Shown here piece by piece: positions 42,661 through 50,680 of a stretch of 64,000 nt of DNA. The position numbers and the translations under genes were made by a program. Below the pieces are notes generated by a model. It ran no database searches and was not told where the DNA came from. It saw only the letters and a program-made list of their open reading frames with translations. Numbering within the stretch: the first letter of the stretch is position 1; each line of letters begins with the position of its first letter. Source of the stretch: Flavimaricola sp. (lineage in GTDB: Bacteria > Pseudomonadota > Alphaproteobacteria > Rhodobacterales > Rhodobacteraceae); the NCBI GenBank assembly GCA_029255105.1, contig JAQWWH010000016.1:106345-170344 (forward strand), read 5' to 3'.

Positions 42661-43410
42661 ATGGATATGACAGACAAGGTTGTCCTGATCACCGGTGCAA
42701 GCCGTGGGATTGGAGAGGCGGCCGCCCGCGGTTTTGCCGCCGCCGGGGCGAAGGTCGCTCTGGCCGCGCGGGGTAAGGACCGCATCGCATCCATCGCCGG
42801 CGAGATCGGGTCAAGCGCCATGGCCATTCCTTGCGACGTCAGCCGGTTTTGGGAGATTGAGGCCGCCGTGGGCGCCACCTTGGCCGAGTTTGGCCGGCTG
42901 GACGTTCTTATTGGGAACGCAGGCGCGATAGAGCCGATTTCCCGCATGGCCGAGGCGGATCCGGATGATTGGGGCAAGGTCATCGATATCAATCTCAAGG
43001 GTGTCTTTTACGGTATGCGCGCGGCTCTTCCCGTGATGTTGGAGCAAGGGGGCGGAACGGTCCTGACCGTGTCCTCAGGGGCAGCTTATGCTCCGGTCGA
43101 GGCCTGGTCGCACTACTGTTCCTCCAAGGCCGGGGCCGCAATGCTGACCCGGAGCCTGCACAAGGAGTATGGCGATCTGGGGATCAGGGCCATGGGCCTG
43201 AGCCCGGGCACCGTCGCCACCGAGATGCAGCGCGAGATCAAGGCATCGGGCATCAACCCGGTCAGCCAGCTTGACTGGTCCGACCATATCCCCCCCGAAT
43301 GGCCCGCTCGGGCCTTGATGTGGATGTGCGGGGCTGAGGCCGATCCCTGGCTGGGCGAAGACGTCAATCTGCGCGAAGACGAGATCCGCCGCTCGGTCGG
43401 ACTTATCTAA
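42661..43410 (+). CDS. SDR-family oxidoreductase
   Basis: The 249-residue protein is a classical short-chain dehydrogenase: TGASRGIGEAAA as the nucleotide loop, GNAG, and a catalytic Ser (VSSGAAYAP) with YCSSK as the Tyr-x-x-x-Lys. The aspartate or arginine after the second strand (AARGKDR) suggests NADP preference, which is tentative. The substrate is unknown. The start is the ATG at MDMTDK after GGGAGTTTCGCGAC; a second ATG two codons in is equally possible. It is divergent from the DUF2125 pair. Confidence 0.85.
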   Translation: MDMTDKVVLITGASRGIGEAAARGFAAAGAKVALAARGKDRIASIAGEIGSSAMAIPCDVSRFWEIEAAVGATLAEFGRLDVLIGNAGAIEPISRMAEADPDDWGKVIDINLKGVFYGMRAALPVMLEQGGGTVLTVSSGAAYAPVEAWSHYCSSKAGAAMLTRSLHKEYGDLGIRAMGLSPGTVATEMQREIKASGINPVSQLDWSDHIPPEWPARALMWMCGAEADPWLGEDVNLREDEIRRSVGLI

Positions 43411-43493
43411 AGCGAGGGCCTGGAACCGGGGCTTGTCTTGCCTGGTTCGACCCGACATGAGGGGAGAATACCCCAGTAAGATCCAAGGACCCC

Positions 43494-44684
43494 ATGCCCG
43501 ACGCACCAGCCCCCCATACCGCAGCCGCAACGGCATTGGTCATCGGGGCCGGACCGGCCGGGTTGATGGCGGCCGAGACGCTCGCCGCTTCGGGGCATTC
43601 GGTGATGATCGTTGAGGCCATGCCCTCGCCGGGGCGGAAATTCCTTATGGCGGGTAAATCAGGGCTGAACCTGACGATGGACCTGCCGCCCGAGGCCTTT
43701 GCGCGAGGCTACGGAGGGGTGTCGGATACTGTCGCCGGCGCCGTGGCCGCCTTTGGACCTGCCGAGGTTATGGCATGGGCCGAAGGCTTGGGGCAGGAGG
43801 TCTTCGCGGGGACTTCGGGCCGGGTCTTTCCCAAGCTGATGAAGGCCTCACCCCTCTTGCGGGCCTGGTTGGCGCGCCTGGGGGATGCGGGCGTTACCCT
43901 CAGGACCAGGTGGCGCTGGCAAGGCTGGCAGGGCGACGGGCTCCTTTTCGAGACGCCGGACGGGCCGCGGGTGCTGCATCCCGTCTTGACAATTCTTGCG
44001 CTGGGCGGAGCGAGTTGGAAGCGCCTTGGATCGGACGGGGCCTGGGCCGCCCTTCTGCCAGACGAGGTGGCAGAGTTTCAGCCCGCAAATATGGGATTCC
44101 GCGTCGACTGGTCCGCGCATATGACGCCCTACTTCGGTCAGCCTGTCAAAGGCTGCGCCTTGATGGCAGGGCAACAAACGACGCGTGGAGAGTTCGTCGT
44201 CTCGGCCCGGGGTGTCGAGGGAGGCGGGATCTATGCCGTCAGTCGCGCTGTCCGGGGTGGATCGGGGCTGACGATCGACCTTTGCCCTGATCTGACGTTG
44301 GAGGACTTGCGACGGCGTCTTGCCCAACCACAAGGCAAGGCGAGCCTGTCAAACCACCTCCGCAAAAGGTTGAAGCTTGATGGGGTTCGTCTGGCCCTGC
44401 TCAATGAATTCGGCAGGCCGTTTCCCAAGGATCTCGCCACCCTGATCAAGGCCCTGCCAATAATGCACGCTGGTCCGAGGCCAATGGATGAGGCGATCTC
44501 GGTCGCGGGCGGTTTGCGGCTGGACGTGTTGGACGAACACCTGATGTTCCGCAACCGCCCCGGTGTCTTTGCCTGTGGCGAGATGCTGGATTGGGAAGCC
44601 CCAACTGGCGGCTATCTGATTACCGCGTGCCTCGCCACTGGGCGGCTTGCAGGCGAAGGGGCGGCCCGTTTTCTTGCCACCTAG
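43494..44684 (+). CDS. TIGR03862/HI0933-like flavoprotein
   Basis: The 396-residue protein begins with an FAD Rossmann loop (ALVIGAGPAGLMAAETLAASG), then KFLMAGKSGLNLT (the HI0933 motif), and ends with VFACGEMLDWEAPTGGYLITACLATGR. Members are NAD(P)/FAD-dependent oxidoreductases of the BaiN/HI0933 group; this one is the TIGR03862 subset. No natural substrate is established. It ends 4 bp inside the convergent GST gene. Confidence 0.85.
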   Translation: MPDAPAPHTAAATALVIGAGPAGLMAAETLAASGHSVMIVEAMPSPGRKFLMAGKSGLNLTMDLPPEAFARGYGGVSDTVAGAVAAFGPAEVMAWAEGLGQEVFAGTSGRVFPKLMKASPLLRAWLARLGDAGVTLRTRWRWQGWQGDGLLFETPDGPRVLHPVLTILALGGASWKRLGSDGAWAALLPDEVAEFQPANMGFRVDWSAHMTPYFGQPVKGCALMAGQQTTRGEFVVSARGVEGGGIYAVSRAVRGGSGLTIDLCPDLTLEDLRRRLAQPQGKASLSNHLRKRLKLDGVRLALLNEFGRPFPKDLATLIKALPIMHAGPRPMDEAISVAGGLRLDVLDEHLMFRNRPGVFACGEMLDWEAPTGGYLITACLATGRLAGEGAARFLAT

Positions 44685-45265
44685 CGGGCCTGCGCGGCCT
44701 TGTAGGCAGGGCGGGCCCGAAGCCTGGCGGAATAGTCGGCAAGAACCGGTTCGTCACAGGGAAACTTGGCAACAGCGGCCCATCCAAGGCAATGGCCCAG
44801 GACAATGTCGGGCAGCGTGATCCGGTCGCCCATGATGAACGGACCCTCCAGCAAGGTGGCGATCCGTTTGCAGGTTTGGGCGAATTCCCACCGTAGGGAG
44901 GTCTTGATTTCGGGCATCCGCAATTCTTCGGGCAGGCCAAAGCTGTGGCGGGCGCTTGTCCAGAGGGTCCCGTCCAACTCGTCCAGGACCATCTGGGTCC
45001 AACCGTCTTGCCGGGCGCGTTCGATCGTGCCGGGCGGGTATGTCAACTGGCCATGCTTGTCGGCTAAGTAGGTCAGGATGGCGGTTGAATCGGTCAAGGG
45101 AGCACCTTCGACCACCAGGACCGGGACCTTTCCATTCGGGTTCAGCGCGATAATTTCGGGGGTGCGAGGCTGGGTGTTGCTGTGCTCATATACCTCGCCC
45201 ATTTCCTCCAGCGCCCACATCACGCGAAAGGCTCTCGACCGGAAGGATCCGTGAAGATGATACAC
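44681..45265 (-). CDS. Glutathione S-transferase
   Basis: The 194-residue protein has a thioredoxin-like N-terminal GST domain (VYHLHGSFRSRAFRVMWALEEMG, with IALNPNGKVPVLV and DSTAILTYLADKHG as the glutathione-binding turn) and an all-helical C-terminal domain. Residues around the first helix suggest a beta/theta-type GST with Ser or Arg as the activating residue. The start was set to GTG behind AGGAG (nine bases), since the track's upstream extension (over 50 residues) has no GST sequence. The role is detoxification or unknown. Confidence 0.82.
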   Translation of the reverse strand: MYHLHGSFRSRAFRVMWALEEMGEVYEHSNTQPRTPEIIALNPNGKVPVLVVEGAPLTDSTAILTYLADKHGQLTYPPGTIERARQDGWTQMVLDELDGTLWTSARHSFGLPEELRMPEIKTSLRWEFAQTCKRIATLLEGPFIMGDRITLPDIVLGHCLGWAAVAKFPCDEPVLADYSARLRARPAYKAAQAR

Positions 45266-45420
45266 CAGAGAATTCTCCTGACTGTATGATTGAGCATGAC
45301 CGAATGTGACACAAAACATCAAGAGGCCGCTGAATGTGGCGGTCTGCTGTGGACCGGGTTTCCATCTTGGCGTCATTGCGGTTAATTTGCCCCGCAAGTG
45401 ACGAAGTTTGGGGTGGCACA

Positions 45421-47547
45421 ATGGCACGATGGGCAATGCGGACCGGCACGGCGATCGGACTGCTGATAGTGGCGGTCCCGGCCTTTGGTCAGGACCGGGG
45501 GATTACCTATACCCACTATGGCACGCCGGGCCTTCTTGAGATGCCAACCGCCCTTAGCGCGATGGACGGAGAATTGGCGGCAACGCTCAGCCTCATGGAC
45601 GGGCAACAGCGCACGGCACTAACCTTTCAGATCACGCCACGCCTGTCGGGCACCTTCCGGATTTCCGGCACCAAGGATTATTCCTATCCGGGCGATCCGG
45701 CCTTTGATGGCATATTCATCGATCGCGGTTTTGACCTGCGCTATCAGATCCTCGACGAAAGTGCGCGTTTGCCCGCCCTCGCGATTGGCCTCCAAGATTT
45801 TCTGGGCAGTGGCCATTCTGGGGCGGAATATATCGTTGCGACCAAAGCGGTGTCTGACTCGATCCGCGTCACGGCTGGTTTGGGCTGGGGTCGGCTTGGG
45901 TCGAACAACGGGTTTAGCAACCCGTTCGGGATCCTGGGGGACAGCTTTGATACCAGGTCGCCCTCGACCAGCGCGATGGAGCCCGAAGAGATGTTCCAGG
46001 GCGATGCCGCCCTCTTTGGCGGGGTCGAATGGGCATTTGCCGACAACTGGACGATCAAGGCCGAATATTCGTCTGATGCATATGTCCGGGAGGCCGATTT
46101 GGGCCTGATCACCATCGACTCGCCGCTCAACTTTGGCCTGACGTGGGAGCCGCTGGACGGCGTGCAGGTGGGGGCGTCATACCTTTATGGCAATACATTC
46201 GGACTGACCGCCACCATCCTGATGAACCCGAATGACCGGCCCATGGACGGGGGATTTGACTCCGCGCCGGTCCCGGTCTCGGTTCGCCCGGCAGATCTGC
46301 GGGCCATGACCAGCTGGAACCGCTCTGCCTTGCCCGACGAAGCGCTGGCGGCAGGGCTGGCACAGGCGATGGCAAGCGAGGGCCTGATCCTTTCAGGGAT
46401 CGAAGTCACCGATACGACTGCCAGGCTGCGCTACACCAACACCCGCTACCGCAGCGAGGCGCAGGCGATGGGGCGGTTGGCGCGGATGCTGACCCAAGGC
46501 CTTCCTCCATCAATTGAACTGATCACTTTGGAACCGATGAAGTCGGGCATTCCGGTGTCTGCCGTTACATTGCGGCGGTCCGATCTTGAGGCGCTTGAAA
46601 CCTCGGCGGGCGGGTCAGAGGCAATGTTCGACAGGGCAAGGTTTGCCGACGCGGGTTCGTCAGCGGGCTTGCTGTCTGTAGCCCCGGCAGAGGGTCCGTT
46701 CAGCTGGTCGCTGGGCCCCTACCTGGGGTTAGTCTTCGGGCCCGAGGACGACGATGGACTTGCTTTGAACGGTGGGGTGGAGGTGACAGCGTCCTACGCC
46801 TTCAGCCCAAACTTCATTCTGGGCGGCGCAGTACGGCAACAGCTTTTCAACACATCGGACACAGCGCCATTCGTGCCGGACAACGACGTCCCGGGTGTGC
46901 ACCCTGTGCGGCGGAACGCGCCGCTTTACGCGTTGGAAGGGACGACAACGATACCGACGCTGACGCTGGCTCACTTCGCCCGACCCGGTCCCAATCTTTA
47001 TAGCCGCGTTACCGCGGGCCTTCTTGAGCCGATGTATGGCGGTGTTTCGACCGAGCTATTGTTCAAGCCGGTCGATAGCGCGTGGGGTTTCGGGGCAGAG
47101 GTCAATTATGTCCAGCAACGCGACTTTGATCAGCAGTTCACCTTTCGGGACTACGACGTCGTTACGGGACATGGTTCGCTCTACTACGACTTTGACAGCG
47201 GATTTTATGCCCAACTGGACGTGGGCCGGTATCTTGCCGGCGATTGGGGGGCAACCATGACCCTCGACCGCACGTTTGAAAACGGCTGGCGGGTCGGCGC
47301 ATCCGCGACTGTGACCGAGGTGTCGTTCGATTCGGGCATGTCCGAAGGGGTCGACTATGGAATCAGGGTAACGATCCCCGTCGACTTCGTTCTGGGCCGG
47401 CCAAGTCAAAGGGGCCTGTCGACGACGCTGGGTGCCCCGACACGGGATGATGGGCAACGGCTCGATGTAGATGGTCGGCTATTCGACACCGTCCGCAATG
47501 GCCACCTAAGCGATCTGGAGGACGGCTGGGGCCGGTTCTGGAGATGA
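45421..47547 (+). CDS. yjbH: YjbH-family outer-membrane protein
   Basis: The 708-residue protein has a signal sequence (TGTAIGLLIVAVPAFG) and then repeated beta-hairpins typical of a beta-barrel: GTPGLLEMPTALSAMDGE and FRISGTKDYSYPG near the start, and GYDYGIRVTIPVDF-like strands at the end. This is the YjbH/GfcD layout. YjbH is made in exopolysaccharide operons (yjbEFGH). The final part is a likely barrel of about 16 strands. The start ATG follows GGGGTGGCACA. The stop overlaps the next gene in an ATGA, implying coupling. Confidence 0.82.
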   Translation: MARWAMRTGTAIGLLIVAVPAFGQDRGITYTHYGTPGLLEMPTALSAMDGELAATLSLMDGQQRTALTFQITPRLSGTFRISGTKDYSYPGDPAFDGIFIDRGFDLRYQILDESARLPALAIGLQDFLGSGHSGAEYIVATKAVSDSIRVTAGLGWGRLGSNNGFSNPFGILGDSFDTRSPSTSAMEPEEMFQGDAALFGGVEWAFADNWTIKAEYSSDAYVREADLGLITIDSPLNFGLTWEPLDGVQVGASYLYGNTFGLTATILMNPNDRPMDGGFDSAPVPVSVRPADLRAMTSWNRSALPDEALAAGLAQAMASEGLILSGIEVTDTTARLRYTNTRYRSEAQAMGRLARMLTQGLPPSIELITLEPMKSGIPVSAVTLRRSDLEALETSAGGSEAMFDRARFADAGSSAGLLSVAPAEGPFSWSLGPYLGLVFGPEDDDGLALNGGVEVTASYAFSPNFILGGAVRQQLFNTSDTAPFVPDNDVPGVHPVRRNAPLYALEGTTTIPTLTLAHFARPGPNLYSRVTAGLLEPMYGGVSTELLFKPVDSAWGFGAEVNYVQQRDFDQQFTFRDYDVVTGHGSLYYDFDSGFYAQLDVGRYLAGDWGATMTLDRTFENGWRVGASATVTEVSFDSGMSEGVDYGIRVTIPVDFVLGRPSQRGLSTTLGAPTRDDGQRLDVDGRLFDTVRNGHLSDLEDGWGRFWR

Positions 47548-48221
47548 GGGGACGTCGGGGCGTCGTCGCCGCCAGTGCCGCCCTGTTGTTTCTGACCGGC
47601 TGCGGTGATCAGTTGCGGTCAAGTCTTGTGGGTCAGGTCGGGACCCGCCTTGTCCCGGCTTTGGCCGGGTCCGGGCCATCAGCGGAAGAGGCCGCTGCCC
47701 AGGCGGCCGCCATGGGATTCGGGCCAGACGCCATCGCCGCCAATCCTGAAAACTACATGCTGTTTCAGGTAGGCGGGCTTGGGATCGCTGGACTTGGTCG
47801 TGTGGTGTCCGAACATGACAACCTGCGTACCTGGCTTGGGGATTCGGGCTACTCTGTCAGCTTTGAGAACGGGCTAGTTGTGGCCACCCGTGGCTTCGGA
47901 AAGGATCTCATGGCAGCCGACGTGGCAAGTGTCCGGGCCGCGATCGACGCTGGCGGCGGCGAAGCTGTCCGATTGCACGACTACCTTGATAGCCGAGACC
48001 AGATCGTACAGGAGCGCTACGCCTGCGTAATCGCTTCTGCAGGGCCCCAGCCTGTCGACCTGGGTTTGCGCCAGGTTGAGGCAGAAGCCTTCGCCGAGAC
48101 CTGCCGTGGTACACGGGTTCAGTTTGAGAACATGTACTTTATTGGAGAATCAGGGGGAATCATCGCTTCCCGTCAATTGGTCTCGGATGTCGTCGGATAT
48201 TTGAGCAACAATATCCTCTAA
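47544..48221 (+). CDS. yjbF: YjbF-family lipoprotein
   Basis: The 225-residue protein begins with a lipobox signal (AALLFLTGC, Cys20 lipidated), then an all-beta region of the YjbF/GfcB type (ENYMLFQVGGLGIAGLGRVVS, DNLRTWLGDSG, GFGKDLMAADV). It ends with IASRQLVSDVVGYLSNNIL. YjbF/GfcB works with the YjbH outer-membrane protein in export or anchoring of polysaccharide. It overlaps the yjbH stop by four bases and is followed by two small microproteins. Confidence 0.82.
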   Translation: MRGRRGVVAASAALLFLTGCGDQLRSSLVGQVGTRLVPALAGSGPSAEEAAAQAAAMGFGPDAIAANPENYMLFQVGGLGIAGLGRVVSEHDNLRTWLGDSGYSVSFENGLVVATRGFGKDLMAADVASVRAAIDAGGGEAVRLHDYLDSRDQIVQERYACVIASAGPQPVDLGLRQVEAEAFAETCRGTRVQFENMYFIGESGGIIASRQLVSDVVGYLSNNIL

Positions 48222-48322
48222 ATTTGGCGATTGATCGCCTATCGGAAACTCTGCGCTTGGAGATTTGTGAGTGAAAGGTTTAAGAACACCTCATATCTTA
48301 CCGCAAACACAGGAATTTTCCA

Positions 48323-48535
48323 ATGCGCGCTACAAAATTCATCGCCCTTTCCGCCGTTCTTGCCACTGTCGTTGCCAGCCAGGCTTTTGCCGGCGGCTAT
48401 GACGTTGCCGTGGTTGAGCCCCCGATCGCACCGGTTGTCATGATCGAGCCCGAGCCCGCCGGTTCCTCCTATGGCTTTCTGATCCCCGTTGTTGCTCTGG
48501 CCGCCTTGGCTGCCCTGGCGATTTCGAACCAGTAA
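48323..48535 (+). CDS. Small secreted/membrane protein, twin copy 1
   Basis: The 70-residue product has a signal peptide (FIALSAVLATVVASQAFAGG), a short Pro/Val/Glu region (VVEPPIAPVVMIEPEPAG), and a C-terminal hydrophobic helix SYGFLIPVVALAALAALA ending ISNQ. It is nearly the same as the next small gene at both DNA and protein level in the last 30 codons. An AGGAATTTTCC precedes the ATG. The position just after yjbF parallels the small YjbE protein of Enterobacteria, but the sequences are not clearly related. Confidence 0.7.
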   Translation: MRATKFIALSAVLATVVASQAFAGGYDVAVVEPPIAPVVMIEPEPAGSSYGFLIPVVALAALAALAISNQ

Positions 48536-48819
48536 AGCTTCTTTTTCAGGGCCGGTGCATCGATGTTTTTTTAATTAGAAACAGCGGTGTGCCGGTCCTT
48601 ACATGGCAGCATCTAGAGGGCCAAGCAGCCCCTACGGATACGCCTATGTATAGTGGCGGTTTTGCGACGGCCACAGGATTGCCACACTGTTGCATTTTTG
48701 CGCTGGCAATTAGGCCGTTTCTGATTGCGAGTCGGTTCCAATGAGACAAGCACCTTGAGTCGCGCCTACAAAGCCGATATAGCCCATTTAACGCTTTGTT
48801 TATCAACTGGAGTAGAGAC

Positions 48820-49020
48820 ATGCGCCTGACCAAGACCCTCATGGCTGCCGCCATTGCCACCACCGTTGCCGGATCCGCCATTGCTGGCGGCTTCGCCGTC
48901 GAAATCGTCGAACCCCCCGTTGTGGTGGTTGAGCCCGCACCTGCTGGCTCCTCCTATGGCTTCCTGATCCCCGTTGTTGCTCTGGCCGCTCTGGCTGCTC
49001 TGGCGATCTCGAACCAGTAA
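48820..49020 (+). CDS. Small secreted/membrane protein, twin copy 2
   Basis: The 66-residue product is a near-copy of the previous one: signal peptide (LMAAAIATTVAGSAIAGG), VEPPVVVVEPAPAG, and the same C-terminal helix and ISNQ end. The ATG follows GGAGTAGAGAC. It is separated by 284 bp of non-coding DNA and is followed by a strong UUCG terminator. Its function is unknown; a surface or envelope role with yjbHF is inferred from position only. Confidence 0.72.
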   Translation: MRLTKTLMAAAIATTVAGSAIAGGFAVEIVEPPVVVVEPAPAGSSYGFLIPVVALAALAALAISNQ

Positions 49021-49069
49021 ATCCTTCTCAGGATTTGTTCGGACGGTCCAACGACCGTGCTGAACCGAA

Positions 49070-49103
49070 AAAGCGAACCTTCGGGTTCGCTTTCTTCGTT
49101 TTA
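49070..49103 (+). terminator. Rho-independent terminator after the twin microproteins
   Basis: AAAGCGAACC-TTCG-GGTTCGCTTT, a perfect 10-bp stem with the stable TTCG tetraloop, is followed by CTTCGTTTT. Confidence 0.92.
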
Positions 49104-49131
49104 AGGACCAGGGCTTTCGGCGTTCGCCTGG

Positions 49132-50163
49132 CTAGCCCCGTCCCTGTCGACCGATCATGGCAAGCCGGATAAGCGCCCGTTCCACCAAGGCGTGCTGGGG
49201 CGCGGTTGACGCGGACCGCAATTGCAGATCCGTCTCGATCAAGAGGCTCAGCGCCTTTTCCAACCGGTCGCGCCCCCAGCTGCCAGCCTGACGCACCATA
49301 GCATCACGGCGATCTCCGTATATGGGGGGCCGCAATCGCTCTATTCCGGCCGCAGCACCTCCTGGGTCGCTGGCAACTTTGTGCAAGGTGCGGAAATGGC
49401 GCATCGCGCCGATACAAAGGGTTACGGGGTTGGTCCCCTGCGCATAGAGGCGCCGAAGAATGTCGGCGATTTGTGGGGTTTGACCCTCTGCCACGATGGC
49501 GAGAAGCGTGTCCAACTCAGCCTCGGCGGACTGGGGGGCGCATGCGGCGACATCTTCAACACTGACTTCTGTCGACTCACTCACCATATAAAGGCCAAGT
49601 TTTTCAATGGTCTGGCGAAAGTCGCCGGGGTCGATGCTGCGCGACAGGGCAGCCAGTGCACTCCTTGCATCCCTGCTCATCCGGGTCAGACCGGCGCGGG
49701 CGATCATCTCGTCGATTTCCTGCGGTTCCGGCGGATTGTCGTACAGGCCAACGGATCGCGCCGTGCGGTGGCCTTCAAAGATTTTGCGCAAAGCTGACTT
49801 CGACGCCAGTTGCCCGGCCGTCACGATCACCTGCGCATCGCCTGTTTGCCATTCCGCAAGAGCTGCCGCAAAAATGGGGGCAAGGCCGTCCGTCGCATCT
49901 TCGACAAATGCGACCCTTGGCCCGGGGAAAAAGCTTTGCGCTCGCATTGCATCGGACAACAACGCGCCATCCTTACGCAGGTCTGCGCCCTGCATACGGG
50001 TCAGGCGCATCTCAGTCTCGCCATTAGGGCCGATCAGAGCGTCAATGACCTGCTTGCGGCGCATGGCGACCTGCATGCCATCCTCACCGTAGATCAACAG
50101 CCCTGCGGCCGCTGGATCAGGCTTGCGAAAGTAGCTTGGGGCATCTTTGCTGAAAAGCTTCAT
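49132..50163 (-). CDS. holA: DNA polymerase III subunit delta
   Basis: The 343-residue protein has the HolA N-terminal AAA-like domain (GLLIYGEDGMQVAMRRKQVIDAL, FFPGPRVAFVEDATDGLAP) and the three-helix clamp-loader C-terminal domain (LRSASTAPQHALVERALIRLAMI). It opens the sliding clamp. It lies 4 bp after lptE in a leuS-lptE-holA order common in Alphaproteobacteria. The ATG is the only convincing start. Confidence 0.9.
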   Translation of the reverse strand: MKLFSKDAPSYFRKPDPAAAGLLIYGEDGMQVAMRRKQVIDALIGPNGETEMRLTRMQGADLRKDGALLSDAMRAQSFFPGPRVAFVEDATDGLAPIFAAALAEWQTGDAQVIVTAGQLASKSALRKIFEGHRTARSVGLYDNPPEPQEIDEMIARAGLTRMSRDARSALAALSRSIDPGDFRQTIEKLGLYMVSESTEVSVEDVAACAPQSAEAELDTLLAIVAEGQTPQIADILRRLYAQGTNPVTLCIGAMRHFRTLHKVASDPGGAAAGIERLRPPIYGDRRDAMVRQAGSWGRDRLEKALSLLIETDLQLRSASTAPQHALVERALIRLAMIGRQGRG

Positions 50164-50167
50164 GGGC

Positions 50168-50680
50168 CTAAAGCCCCGGCGTACCGGCGATCAGCCGGGT
50201 CACGATCAGATCAGCCAGGATGACGGCCAGACGGGCTCTGGCATCTTCACTCGCGGCTTGCGTGGCTACGGTGCTGCCGGTCGTGGAGTAGCCGGTAAAG
50301 CTTTCTACAGTGCCACTGAGCAGGACCTCCTCCGATCCAGCGGCCCGAAGTGCATAGCTTCCGACGCCTGGAATGGTGAAACGCGTAATAGCGCCTTCCG
50401 GCGTCACGGCGACACCAGATTCTCGCAAGCTAAGTCCCACCGTCAGGACATAAGCCGCCGAAGACGGGGCCGAGCCGAGCCGGTCCTCGATTCGGGTCCG
50501 CAACCTGTAGCCCTCAACCGTCTCGGGACCTTCGATCGCAACCCCACCGCGCAGCCCTGCAGCAGTCCCGTCCGATCCGTAGACGGGAACGAACCCGCAG
50601 GCCGACAGCAGATAGGCCAGCGAAAGTCCCCCGACCAGCAGGGTACGGCGCGACAGAGATAGTCGCCTACATAACCACAT
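50168..50680 (-). CDS. lptE: LPS assembly lipoprotein LptE
   Basis: The 170-residue protein starts with an Arg-rich signal and lipobox ([12 protein letters not shown], Cys28). The rest is a small alpha/beta domain ([48 protein letters not shown]) of the LptE/RlpB type, which plugs the LptD barrel for lipopolysaccharide export. The start overlaps the end of leuS by 14 bp. In this group of bacteria it is found between leuS and holA. Confidence 0.88.
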   Translation of the reverse strand: MWLCRRLSLSRRTLLVGGLSLAYLLSACGFVPVYGSDGTAAGLRGGVAIEGPETVEGYRLRTRIEDRLGSAPSSAAYVLTVGLSLRESGVAVTPEGAITRFTIPGVGSYALRAAGSEEVLLSGTVESFTGYSTTGSTVATQAASEDARARLAVILADLIVTRLIAGTPGL

